Of a stretch of DNA of 20,048 bases, positions 1 to 9,533 are shown in pieces; position 1 is the stretch's first letter, and each line of letters begins with the position of its first letter. Below the pieces are notes generated by a model. The model had not been told where the DNA came from, searched no databases, and saw only the letters and a list, made by a program, of their open reading frames with translations. Position numbers and translations under genes: made by a program. Origin of the DNA: Pleurotus ostreatus/Saccharomyces cerevisiae fusant (lineage: Eukaryota > Opisthokonta); assembly GCA_024196135.1 (NCBI GenBank), contig JAMQCK010000556.1, forward strand, positions 1-20,048, in the 5' to 3' direction.

Positions 1-737
1 AATGCATAGCAAGGTGCGTATCCAATCGCGGAGGAGAGCGACCCATACTCACCAAGTCTGTAGGAGGTCGTCTTCGAGAGGGCGATATAGAATTGTGGCC
101 TGGCAACGCTTCAATATATCTCCTCTGAGTCTGACTCCTTGAACGCCTGAGGTGGCGAAGATGGCCCACTTGACAGTCTGCTACTGATCTCCGCCGCTTC
201 AGTCTTCTTCGCCGGTCCAGTAATCTTCGCCAGCTCAGTAGGTCACAATGCGTCAGCATCTTTCTAATCGCTCGTGTCTTAGGTAGCATAGCAGAACGGA
301 GGGACAACGATTATGCACAATCCTGTAAGTGTTCAGTCTGCGCTCCTTGAATCGCAAGGTGATCTTTCCATAGAGCTCATGGTGTCGCATGTCATCCGTC
401 GGGCGAGTTCCCAAATTGGTCACGTCGGAATGCATCCGCCTGATGCGGTTCGAGTCCGTCGGATACTTTTCTCACTGAGCCTGCCCGCGAACTCGCCGTG
501 TCACCTTCCCCACCTCATCCTCAGAGACGCGCTTGTCAAGCGCCTCGTCTTCGAGGGCTGTTGTGAGACATTCATGAGGGAGGGCGGACGAAGATTAGCC
601 GCTGCCGTCGACCGAGGGGGGCGTCCTGCTACTTCGGCGCGAGCAGGAGGTATAAAGAGACGGTGAGCTCGCGACGATGATCTTCGCTACTACTTCCTCT
701 ATCTGCTATTTAAGGTCGCTTCACTCCCATATCACAG
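1..737. other. Upstream region without a supported gene
   Basis: I see no convincing gene here. The only sizeable forward ORF (313-666) has no family resemblance. A pair of imperfect repeats of about 20 bp containing TCTTCGCC lies near 206-240. The TATTTAA at 707-713, 25 bp before the NmrA-like start codon, is a possible core-promoter element, but it sits so close to the ATG that the 5' leader would be almost absent. Confidence 0.5.
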
Positions 738-2762
738 ATGTCATCCCCTCGTCGCATCGCCACCGTCTTCGGCGCCACTGGGCAACAAGGTAAGCCTCTT
801 TCTCTTTCCTCCTCCTCCTCCTTCCTCTCGTCTCTAGCTCATCCTCCAGCCTCCTCATTCCCCACCCGCAACATCCCTTCGCGTCCACCATCCTTCATTC
901 ACACTGACTTGCCTCCCACCCCAAGGTGGCTCCGTCATCACCGCCCTCCTCGCCGACGGCATCTTCACCCCGCGCGCCGTCACCCGGTCGGCGGGCTCCC
1001 CTGCAGCTCAAGCCCTTCGGGACCGCGGCTGCGAGGTCGTGGAGGCAAATTTGGGGGACAGGGAGTCTGTGAGGCGCGCGGTGGAGGGCGCGGAGTGTGT
1101 GTTTGGGGTGAGCCTGAGTTTGCGCTATTCTAGTCACGAAGCGGACGGGGGCTGATCCCAAGCTCGCAGGTTACCGTCCCCTTCACGCCCATCCCGGAGA
1201 TCCAGCAAGGGAAAAACATGGTCGACGCGGCGAAGGAGGCGGAGGTTAAGTTCTTTGTTTGGAGGTGAGTATGACTTCGTCGTTCTCAGCGCAGGACTTT
1301 CGTCGTCTGCTCAGCGCATATATGCACACGGCTGTGGATCTGATGGCCACCCCACGTTTATCTGACGGCCTCTCAACAGCTCCCTCCCCAGCGTCAAGGA
1401 GATCTCGGGCGGGAAGTACACCAAGGTGGCGCATTTTGATGGTGCGTAGACCTTTATTTTTCTCGCTACGACAAGTGTTCTTCCTTTTCGCGCTACGACA
1501 AGTGTTATTTCCTTTTCTCGCTACGACAAGTGTTCTTCCGCTTCACGCTATGACAAGTGTTCCTTTTCTCGCTACGACAAGTGTTCGTTGTTGCATCGTC
1601 GTCGACTGACGCGCCCCTCCGTCCTCATTGACTGACGAGCCCTTCCGTCGTCGACTGACGAGTTCGCGCCCTTCCGTCCTCTTGGACTAACGTTCGACCC
1701 ACAGACAAGGCCTCGATTCAGAAGTACCTCCAGGCCTCGGGCATCCCGCACGCTAACATCCTCACCGGCTTCTTCCTCGAGAACTTCGTCTCCAAGTACG
1801 TCGTTCGTCTTCGCCTTGATCTTTTCTCTCCCTCATCTTTTCTCTCCCCCTTTCCCTCATCTTTCTTCTCCCCCTTCCCCTCCCCCTTCCCCTCGCCCCT
1901 CCCCTCTCTCCTCCCCTCCTCCCCTCCCACAACCACTCAACACCCCTCTCAGCATGATGTCCCTCACCCCCACCGCCACCGGCGGCTACGAGCTCAGAAC
2001 CCCCGTCTCGCCCGCGGCCATCAACACCGTCTGCTGGATCGGAAGGGAGATGGGGAGCGCGGTGGCGGCGCTGATGCGTGGGTATGCGGTGGCGGCGCCG
2101 ATGCGTGGGTATGCTGAGGGGAAGGTGTGTATCTACACTGGAGCCCTGCGGACACCAATCGGGGATACTGACGCGGTCAAGCTCGACGAGGTCGATGGAC
2201 AGGAATATGTTCTGGGCAGCGGGACGGCGACGTTTCCAGAGATTTTGGGGGAGTTTGAGAAGGGTGAGCACACGATATACTCCTTGTTCACTTCGAAGTG
2301 TCAGCGCTTCGTCCTTCACCAAGCAACATCGTTCCCCGTCTTGAAGCACCATCTCCTGCTTCGCCCCGGTGCTGTTGCCCCTTGCTCCTCTGACAGCGCA
2401 AACGAACGCATCGCTGACGCGCGCGTTAGTCCTCGGGAAGCCCGTCACCCTCACACAGATTCCCAAGCTGGGCATCCCCGCGCTGGATGAGATGGTGAGC
2501 CGTCGCCCTCCCTCACGCTGCGCTTCGATCACCCTCGCTCTGGCTCACCCTACTCTTCATCCGTCATCGCTCATCCTCTTCATCCACCCTCTCTAACCCC
2601 CGACCCCAGTTCGACTTCACCGCCGAGTACGACCGCTACGCTGGGAGGCCGCGCCCCGACCCGCGGCTCCTGGCGCTCGGCGCAAAGGTCGGGTCCGTGC
2701 GCGAGTTCGCGGAGGAGGTGTTGAAGCCGTATCTAGAGGGTAAGGCGAAGGAGGCGAGGTGA
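738..2762 (+). CDS. NmrA-like NAD(P)-binding family protein
   Basis: Spliced model: 738-789, 926-1107, 1170-1264, 1380-1441, 1705-1795, 1953-2263, 2430-2494, 2610-2762, giving 336 residues. All phases close and all introns are GT-AG. The N-terminus carries a Rossmann dinucleotide-binding glycine motif, GATGQQG (Gly12, 15 and 18), directly after a beta strand. It is followed by features typical of the NmrA/HSCARG-like group: VWSSLPSV, the segment around GGYEL, GSGTATFPEI, LGKPVT and FDFTAEYDRY near the C-terminus. Family members are atypical short-chain dehydrogenases that bind NAD(P) and act as redox sensors or regulators, or as reductases; the substrate cannot be read here. A further in-frame 57-nt intron (2125-2181, GTGTGT donor, CTGAC, AAG acceptor) is likely and would give 317 residues, closer to family length. 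A 9-residue tandem duplication (AVAA[LP]MRGY) lies just before it. The gene converges on the minus-strand gene at 3435. Confidence 0.88.
1442..1704 (+). repeat. Intron composed of two minisatellites
   Basis: This 263-nt intron of the NmrA-like gene is several times longer than its neighbours because of two tandem arrays. Array 1 (about 1460-1586) has five units of 24-28 bp with the core CGCTACGACAAGTGTT, starting at 1464, 1491, 1519, 1546 and 1570; unit 4 has TATG for TACG. Array 2 (about 1604-1692) has four units of 23-32 bp, each with GACTGACG or GACTAACG, at 1604, 1630, 1653 and 1685. The last unit supplies CTAAC (1687-1691), a good branch point 13 nt before the acceptor AG. The donor is GTGCGT. 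Confidence 0.85.
2059..2112 (+). repeat. 27-bp tandem duplication in NmrA-like coding sequence
   Basis: Two adjacent 27-bp units (2059-2085 and 2086-2112) differ at one base (CTG versus CCG). The duplication keeps the frame and adds nine residues, AVAA(L/P)MRGY, in the C-terminal half of the NmrA-like protein. It probably arose by replication slippage. Confidence 0.85.
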
Positions 2763-3434
2763 GGCAGCAGGAGTTCAGGTGAGGCGGCGTGAGCTGGGCT
2801 GAAGAGAAGCGGCAGGACTTTAGGTGAAGCAGGGAGCTTGGTGGTTCTTTCCGCGCGTACGAAGGGCTCGAGATATGGGAGTAGAGATCGAAGGAATATA
2901 GCAGCTGTATTGTATTCGCGCAGCAGAACGTCAAATGAATGTAACGGAAGACAAAGAGTCTGGAGCGCTTGCCCGCAAGACGTAGACGAGACGATGGATG
3001 CGTTCGGGTACTGCTTCATCCGCCACGAGCCGATCACCGCCTCAAGCACAGCGCCTCCTTCCGCCCTGCATACTCTGGTCAACACACGTGCAACCGAGTT
3101 TACCCCGTATGCTTACCTGCAGCTTTGGAGGCACAACCAGAGCTTCGCTGCTGGCATCCGCGTGTTCTATCGGAGAGAAGAAGTACGTGAGTGATGAGCT
3201 ATGGCCGCTTATAGAAAAGCCGCGACGCACGATGGAAGACAAAGATGGCGATCTATCTCGGAAAACAGGGAGGGGAGGAACAAGGGAGACAAAGTGGTGG
3301 ACATTCTGGGTAGTGAATTTCGCGATCGCTAGTGGAAGAATCGATGATCAGAACGAGCTGCTTGGGGCGGTGAAGAAGCGAAGGGCCTCACTTACTTCAA
3401 GCTTGAAGGAGTCACGGTCGTATACAGGCCTGAC
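2763..3434. other. Convergent intergenic region (3' UTRs)
   Basis: This lies between the stop of the NmrA-like gene (+) and the stop of the duplicated-domain gene (-). It should hold both 3' UTRs. The first 70 bases contain two imperfect copies of a purine-rich unit of about 20 bp (near 2765 and 2807). The ORFs here on both strands have no family resemblance and no convincing splice partners. Confidence 0.5.
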
Positions 3435-4915
3435 TCACTGCGCTCCCGCGCGCTCATCCCCACACTCCTGCTCCATCATCTGCAGTAGGATGCGTCCCGC
3501 GGCGCTATCCTTCTCGACGCGTGCAGACACAGGCCTCCCCGTCGTATAACGCGGTACCATTGCTCCCTCCGACGGCAGAAAGACGGAGCGACCATCGGCT
3601 GCCTCCTCTATCAATTTATGGGGCCCATGGAGGAGCTTGTAGATGCGAAGGCCGAGTTGAATCGTCGTATCGGTGGTTGCAACAATGACGAGATGCGCGA
3701 GCGCGGCTCCTTCGGGACAAGTGAGGCGGGACTGAAAAGAGAAGGTCGGACGGACGCACCATCGTAAGCAGCGATCTTGCTATCCCTGGCGCGGAATGCG
3801 AACCGAAAAGTAAGGTGCGCACGAGCGCCACCGTGACCACGTAGCTCAATTCTGATACAGCTCTTCCGAAAGTTCACGAAGAACACGTCGCGCAGCCGGG
3901 CCACAGATCGCACCATTCGCGTGTGGCGCACGATCTCCTGGGGCACGAGCTTTTTCTGGACAAGGTAGTCGCAAAGCTTCTCGTGCTGTATCTTTTCCAT
4001 GTATCGATGCGTAGCAATACGCTCAAGCTCGATCCCCCACGCAGCGTCGAAGCCAGGATGGCGCAAGTCGGAGGCATCGTCGAACTCGGCGGCACGCTCG
4101 GCGAGGCGAAGGCGTATCGCGCCATTGTAGGGGTTGGTGGGTGCGTGGTAGTACAGAAATCCTCGAGTGCCGCTGGAAAACTTCACCGCGCCGTTTGTAC
4201 GCCCGTAGCAGATGGACAGGCGCACTCTGATGCCATCCGGGCGCACCAGCCAGACCCCCGCATCGCGATTACAGTCGGAAAAGTCCAGCAAGTCACGGTC
4301 AGAGATTTCCAGGCGATGGTGGGTCGTTGTCGTGCGTGCTTTCGACTGAAGGGCGGGAGAATCGATTAATCCTTCATCCAATAGCTGCTGTCTGAGGGCC
4401 TCCGTGTGGCGACCCCGCGCGAGGCTAGCAGCGCGCTGCCCCCACGTTACCGCACCGTCGCGCGCGCACAGATCGTGTCCGGCCTCGAAGTCCCCGGGAA
4501 GACCACTAGGAACGATGCGGAAGCGCAACGAGCACGACGGCGCGTGGAAGTAAAGGAATCCAACAGTTTTGTCAGGAAATGGGACATGCTTTCCAGAAGG
4601 ACCGTTGTTGTTCCTTTGATATCGGATCTTCGAACGACCAGACGGCAGTTGAACGAAGGCGGATTGAGCAGCAGAGAGGTCAAGTGCATCGGCAGAGCAG
4701 AGGCTCTGGGGGTCGAGAGTCGATACTGTGCGAATTGACCGCCTGAATTCCAATCGATAGCCGACTGGGGGTGAAAGCAGCGCCCTCTGAAGGTAGTGTC
4801 CTCTGAGAAATACGCTGCCGCTCATCGCCATGAGGAGAGATTTCCGTGTCGAGGGTAGCCTCCCTATCATCGTGCTCTCCGCGCGTTCGCCGTGATGGTT
4901 GAGGCCAAGTTTCAA
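3435..4915 (-). CDS. Duplicated-domain protein of unknown function
   Basis: Two exons on the minus strand, 4915-3760 and 3709-3435, joined across a 50-nt GT-AG intron (3759-3710), give 476 residues. The join is supported by an uninterrupted frame of 91 further sense codons after the intron. I do not recognise a named domain. Two related units are visible: residues about 95-184 contain GFLYFHAP (119-126), and residues about 229-324 contain GFLYYHAP (252-259). After each come a short basic beta-like stretch (RFRI; IRLRL), a D-L pair and a G-x-x-W or A-x-W motif. Similar GFLYxH proteins form, to my recollection, a multigene family in mushroom-forming fungi. Residues about 342-476 form a third, different part with a hydrophobic helix-like stretch around residues 387-410. 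The first 65 residues are rich in Arg, Ser and Leu with almost no acids after Met30, resembling a mitochondrial presequence, but this is only inferred. CACGTG lies 18 bp upstream of the ATG. Confidence 0.72.
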
Positions 4916-5277
4916 CAGCTTCCCAGGCCTACCACGTGACCTTCCGGAAAAGGCCGGACGGCGGCTATTTACTCCCAGTGAAAACCGGCTCTGACGAGAT
5001 CAAGCGTGGTATGTCAGGTTGTGATGTGGCGTCGACCAATGTGATCAGATCGTACATCCACGGATAGCAGCGCGTTCCGACCTTCATCTCGTCCGAATAT
5101 TCTGTGTATTAATAGAAGTCAAAACCACGAATCTCGCCTGGGTCAGACCGAAATACAGCGTGCGCTTCATACTCAGAAATCGACTCGGCCAAGTTTCCCA
5201 TCAGCGTGATCTTGCCTGGCGCCGCCGAGTCCCAACTTCGCTTCGCACTGCTGGCTCGCGAGGCACATCTTGGATCC
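4916..5277. promoter_or_regulatory. Divergent intergenic region with E-box
   Basis: This separates the minus-strand duplicated-domain gene from the plus-strand transposase gene and should hold the 5' region of the former and the left part of the CACTA-like element. The clearest motif is CACGTG at 4933-4938, a bHLH/Cbf1-type core. AT-rich TATTAATA near 5107 is the only TATA-like string on the transposase side. I searched for a CACTA- or CACTG-type transposon terminus and did not find one that pairs with a downstream copy. Confidence 0.35.
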
Positions 5278-6362
5278 ATGTCCAGCCAGATACGTTGCTT
5301 CTGTGCTGCCCGATGTGGTGGTCCAGATGGTGGCGGGCGACTCAAGGCGCGCAAAACTTTACAACAGCACGCAAGAGAGGAACGAGCTTATCAAAACCGT
5401 CAGCTATTGGCTTCTACTAGCGAGTCAAATAGACATCTTGTACAGCTCTCCATTGCCGCTTCCACCACCAGCCATGCTACCCCTCCAACGATGGCCGCGT
5501 CTTGTCTCGAAGCCGGTCCAAACGCGCGCAAGCGCCAGCCTGAACTCGAACACTATCGTCTTCCCGACAAGCGCCTGCGTGCCAATAGCGAGGATCCTCT
5601 GGAGGACGTTGACGATTCTAGCCGTCGTGTGAGTAACAAATCCACTGTTATGAGTATGGATGTACACCTTACTGGCCAAATCAGCAATCTCTGCAACCCG
5701 AAGGACCGTCCTCGCCGCATTCACACCCTTTGGAAGGTAAGTTACCCATGACATTATTGAATGTCTGCTAATTTGTGATCAATGTAGATGCCGAAGACGA
5801 AGACGAAGACGAAGTAGGTGATGGTGATGGGGATGGTAGCCGGTCGGACGGAGAAGACGCGCGCGACACGATCCCGCCAGAAGAACTTCGAGACGCGGAA
5901 ACTCAGGCTCCCCTCTTCAATCCGGTCCTTCACGATATCCAGGTGTCACTGCGCTTCATTGAGCTGCTCAAGGAAGCGACGCTAGATAGCGCAGTTGAGC
6001 CGCTCCCTGCTAGTGTCATCAGCCAGATTCGTGATCCTCCTCGCCATGTCATGCGAGTCGAAGATCCAGCTCTGCGCTACTCATTGGACCTCTTCTTCGC
6101 TCTGACGAACGCGTCGGAGGAGGAATACAACGACTCCCGCACTGCGTACCTTCGCCGCCATCCAGACAATACCGTCCTTTCCTTTTACGAGGTGAGCATG
6201 GCACATGTGACAGCTGTACTTTGTGTGCTCACAAGTATGTGCAGGTCAAGAAGCTGGTTCGTGAGCTGAGCGGCATCGTTGAGGTGAAGCGGGACATGTG
6301 CGACAATTCCTGCGTAGGTTACACGGGCGCTTACCGTGACTTGGACGCTTGCCCATACTGTG
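5278..6362 (+). pseudogene. Tnp2-like transposase, N-terminal part (interrupted)
   Basis: Exons 5278-5628, 5685-5736, 5788-6191 and 6245-6362 encode residues 1-308. The start at 5278 is preferred over the later ATG at 5491 because the extra residues contain a Cys-rich motif (RCFCAARCGG) followed by a basic His-containing segment, usual at the start of fungal Tnp2 proteins. Residues about 136-151 are an acidic EDED/GDGD tract. The end holds a C-x3-C-x12-C-x2-C motif (Cys288, 292, 305 and 308) with CPYC, which normally runs straight into the RY-containing start of the transposase domain. The inserted element begins immediately after Cys308. Reading into it adds ten codons and stops at TAG 6389-6391, so this part could give only a 318-residue DNA-binding-like fragment without a catalytic domain. 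Confidence 0.82.
6356..6362 (+). repeat. Left target site duplication TACTGTG
   Basis: The seven bases TACTGTG immediately precede the left inverted repeat and recur directly after the right one. Keeping one copy gives TGC CCA TAC TGT GGC GAG, which restores the transposase Cys-Pro-Tyr-Cys-Gly-Glu reading. Confidence 0.93.
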
Positions 6363-6674
6363 CACCTAGGTCTCCCACCGTAGTCAACTAGTTAGATGCC
6401 ATCAAACTGAGCTCTCGGGCATCTAATTTGAAGGCTTTACGCTGTTTCACGGACACTTTGAGATTCCTGGCCAGATTTCCGCTGGCGAACTTCAAGTCTT
6501 CGAGGCGAGCGACCTTCGGCGTTTCCCGACGTCGTGGGCGGTTCCGCAGCACGCGCCGGCGGCTCATGCTCCGACGTCGCATCAGCATGCGCCGCCGCCG
6601 CCGTGGTTACCGTTGCCGCCGTCGTGCCCGCCGCCGCCCCCTTGTACGTGCTCGTCGTTCCACGCGGCACGCGG
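6363..6674 (+). repeat. Left terminal inverted repeat (312 bp)
   Basis: This pairs with 9534-9845 in reverse complement with one mismatch in 312 bases. The outer 60 bases hold a hairpin, TTAGATGCC (6392-6400) with GGCATCTAA (6418-6426). The inner third is rich in GCC triplets. Its long open frame (starting 6428 and running right) yields only an Arg-rich product and is the same on the other repeat, so I treat it as non-coding. Confidence 0.95.
6392..6426 (+). repeat. Subterminal 9-bp hairpin in left TIR
   Basis: TTAGATGCC at 6392-6400 and GGCATCTAA at 6418-6426 are perfect inverted copies with a 17-nt loop, 29 bases from the element tip. The right repeat carries the same structure at 9782-9816. 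Repeated subterminal motifs are often transposase binding sites; that role is inferred here. Confidence 0.75.
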
Positions 6675-9533
6675 GTCAAAACCTGCCCACCTTGAGCCAT
6701 CAGGCTTGGCTTGCCGGGAAAGCTCGGCGGCGCGCACGTCGCGCGCCGTGCGTCATGGCAACGCATAACCGCGTCGTCGCCGGCGTCGCGCTCGCGCTCG
6801 TCGCTGCACGTGCTGGCTCATACGCGCTCGCGGCGCGTCGTTGGATAATACAACAAAGTTATATATTATACTAGATACTAAACAGGAGGTAGATACGAAG
6901 GCAAGGGGGTCGCGAACCGGCATGGTGAGGGATGGGACACATCTCCACAACTCGCGTATTGCACAATGCCTCGGAGGCGGCGTGACGAGCGCGTCCGCGC
7001 CCTCAATGCCTGCCGCGGCACGCAGAATCCATTCATAAGCGACGCGCACGAGCACTGCAGTTGCAGCGCGCGCGCCGCTGAAGGGCTGGCGGAGGGGGTG
7101 AAAAGTCCCCCTAGCGCCAGAACACGTCGCGACGCGTCACCACGCGTCGAGCGCATACGCGCGACAGCATGGTGCGTGCGCTGCACGACACGGGCGGTGC
7201 GGGTGGCTGGTATGCGCGGGGATGGAGGTAGGCTGGGAGTGTGGTACGTTGTGCCTTCAAGGGAGGGGTGAGGGGTTTTTGAAGAAGCGAGGGAAGGTGG
7301 CAGCGCGTTTTTGCAGGGAGTGGAAGCTGGTCTTGATGTGGAAAAGGCGACGCGGGGGCGAGGGAGGCTGGGAGAGGTCAAAAACGACCGAGCAACATTT
7401 ATTTGGCCTTGTTATTCACGCTACGCGTGGCCGATCGCGCGCAGGGGCGCGTCTCGTCCGAGGCAGTGTCTAGGGGACCCTCTGAGCATCACTGCATCTA
7501 GAGCGGCAGGGACAGGTTTCCCCTAGGTCACCTCGGGCGACACGCGCCTCGGCGCTGTGGAATATTTACGGAAAAGGAAAGAGATCAGTCAAGAACAGGC
7601 GGTAACGCGTAGTACACGCACCTGGGGGCCTGTAGAGTACAAATGTACCCCACTCTTGCAACGCGCGGAGTTCTCAATGCTCACATCCAGGCGACTGTGG
7701 TGGTGGGAGGAGAAGAGCGCCCTTTAGGCGTCACGTCACGCAAGCGTCGCATCACGAGGCATGCACGGGAAGGGAGTGTGGATAACCCAACATCGCATAG
7801 CTTCAGAACGGAAGACAAATCGAATATCTAGACTGCACCTACCATAGAATAAAGATCTTGGCTTAGATCTGTCCTGAAAGCATTACAACACACCCAAATA
7901 TCAACCTTTCCTAGGGGTCCCTCAAGGGGTAGTATACCCAGATTTCTGTTTGAATTACGCTACATAGAAGACTTCAAAATACATGATACTGTAGTAGAGA
8001 CTGGCCCCTACAATATGCAATTTGTTTCGAAAAATTCTAAGGTGATTTGAGGAGGGGACACGAGAAACAGCGTCGAAGAACAGAGGTTGAAGAGTGGAGT
8101 GCATAGGTGTTTCTGCACCCAAGTACCGCACTGACAAGCTCGAACTCAAGTTCAACATATTCATGAGGTCCTGACCCTACGAAATTCTCAGGATCGTATG
8201 TTCTATATATCTACCAATATATTCCGAGCTCATACTTCTGACAAACGCCCCACGGCATGATTCCGGACGTCGACATCGACGATGCTCGGACGTCGGACCG
8301 ACGCCCGGGCCGATCATCCGACGCGTCGTCAACGCGCGTTCGCGTCCCAAACCACCACCATCTTCGCCTCCCCTGCTTCCCCCTCTGCCTCCTGTCCCTT
8401 CTATGCCCCTCTTTTATAACCACCGTTACCATGCTACGCGCTGAAAGACACCAGGACTGCGATCATCGCGCGAGAAACAGATTGATAAGCCGAAAAATGG
8501 ACACGGCGAAGGCGGATGCGCGGAGGGGGCGCTAGGTGCGTACACGCGTTCACTGCGCTTGATTCTCACTGAAAATGCATGCTACAAACGCTATCAATAG
8601 CTGGGGAGGCGAAGCGAAACCGCGTCGCCGCTGTATGAGACTGCGGTGATCCCTCCCCTTCCCTATCTTCACCCTCAAGCATCGCACAAGGGTGTGAGAC
8701 CCTCGCTCAGGACGTTACCACGTCCTGCGCGACTCCTCGTCAATCTTGGAGGCCGCCTTCCCCCCTTCCCCCACCTCCCCCCTCCCACCTTCCCCTCCCC
8801 TCCCTGGGCTAACCCCATCCCTACTTGCACGACACTGCCTTTTTGGAAGTCATATGTGTGATATAGGGATGCGGATTCGCTTAGAGGTGAGGTACGGCTA
8901 GCCGAGAGTGCGCTGCAGACAGCTGCGGTGCCGATGATGCCAGCGAGTGAGGTCGCGGCGACTGCGCAGCCGCTCTCGCCCGACCTACCCTCCGTCCCTT
9001 TGTGCGCGAAGGTAGAGGATGGGTAATGCCATCCTCTATGCAGTGTGCCTGCCCTCAGCGGCGTGCTGGCGTAGGGGGAAGGCGAGCGAGGCGGATCGCG
9101 CGCGGGCATAGCTCGCCGCGCTCCCATGATCTCGCGGGCTTGCAGGCGGGGCGCGGAATGGACGACGCACCCTCTCCACATCGCATCCGCATCGGTGGCA
9201 GGCGGGTTGGTGTGGGGTTGCGCTTTGGCAACGCAGGGCGCGCGCGGGTGTCCACTCGCCGCGCCCTCTTCGCCTCTTTTCTTGCCTTCCTCACCCCTTC
9301 CCAACCCCCGCCATGTATGCACATGCAAGGGGCGGGTTTTCGGGCCCCGGGTCGCGAGTGTGTGGTGTACACCCCTTCCCTACCGTCGTGTATGCGTCCG
9401 GCGCATCTTTCGGACACGTATCCCTTCATCTCTTCACTGTATATGTAACTACATTAAGTAGATTTATTATACAGAGAAATTACTGTTGCTCTTGGGGAAA
9501 CCACACGACGCGCACGTCGTGTGCGGCGGCGTG
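6675..9533. other. Interior of the long-TIR element, no gene recognised
   Basis: The interior is 2,859 bp. All ORFs are short and low in complexity (Arg, Pro, Ser or Gly rich), and none shows DDE, zinc-finger or helicase motifs. Visible structures are a 7-bp-stem hairpin at 6729-6747, a 13-base dyad CGTCGGACCGACG at 8291-8303, two adjacent hairpins at 8689-8726, and a pyrimidine-rich run at about 8757-8813. Near the right end, at 9502-9523, is a perfect 9-bp hairpin. Composition varies from AT-rich (6841-6900, 7840-8060) to very GC-rich (6720-6840), suggesting a mosaic of captured pieces. Confidence 0.6.
9502..9523 (+). repeat. Perfect 9-bp hairpin next to right TIR
   Basis: CACACGACG (9502-9510), loop CGCA, then CGTCGTGTG (9515-9523) form a perfect GC-rich stem just inside the right inverted repeat. 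A comparable stem, GGCGCGC/GCGCGCC, lies at 6729-6747, about 55 bases inside the left repeat. Confidence 0.75.

Noticed and set aside
440..475. tRNA T-arm-like string GGTTCGAGTCC followed by a T run
   Set aside because: The T stem does not pair fully and no matching acceptor, D or anticodon arms can be drawn upstream.
313..666. 117-codon forward ORF
   Set aside because: No family resemblance, no splice partners, and it lies in the upstream region of the NmrA-like gene; likely chance in GC-rich DNA.
2998..3549. 183-codon forward ORF overlapping the minus-strand gene end
   Set aside because: The minus strand gives a well-supported exon at 3709-3435; the forward frame shows no recognisable features.
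3732..3759. 28-nt intron in the minus-strand gene (first AG after the donor)
   Set aside because: Too short for splicing and it breaks the frame; the next AG gives a 50-nt intron and a clean 91-codon continuation.
6428..6874. 148-codon Arg-rich ORF starting in the left TIR (and its 109-codon copy on the right)
   Set aside because: Low-complexity translation of GCC-rich repeat; both copies arise from the same inverted repeat and show no protein motif.
8675..9328. 217-codon minus-strand ORF inside the inserted element
   Set aside because: Pro/Arg/Gly/Ala-rich translation over a pyrimidine-rich run and hairpins; no transposase or other domain.
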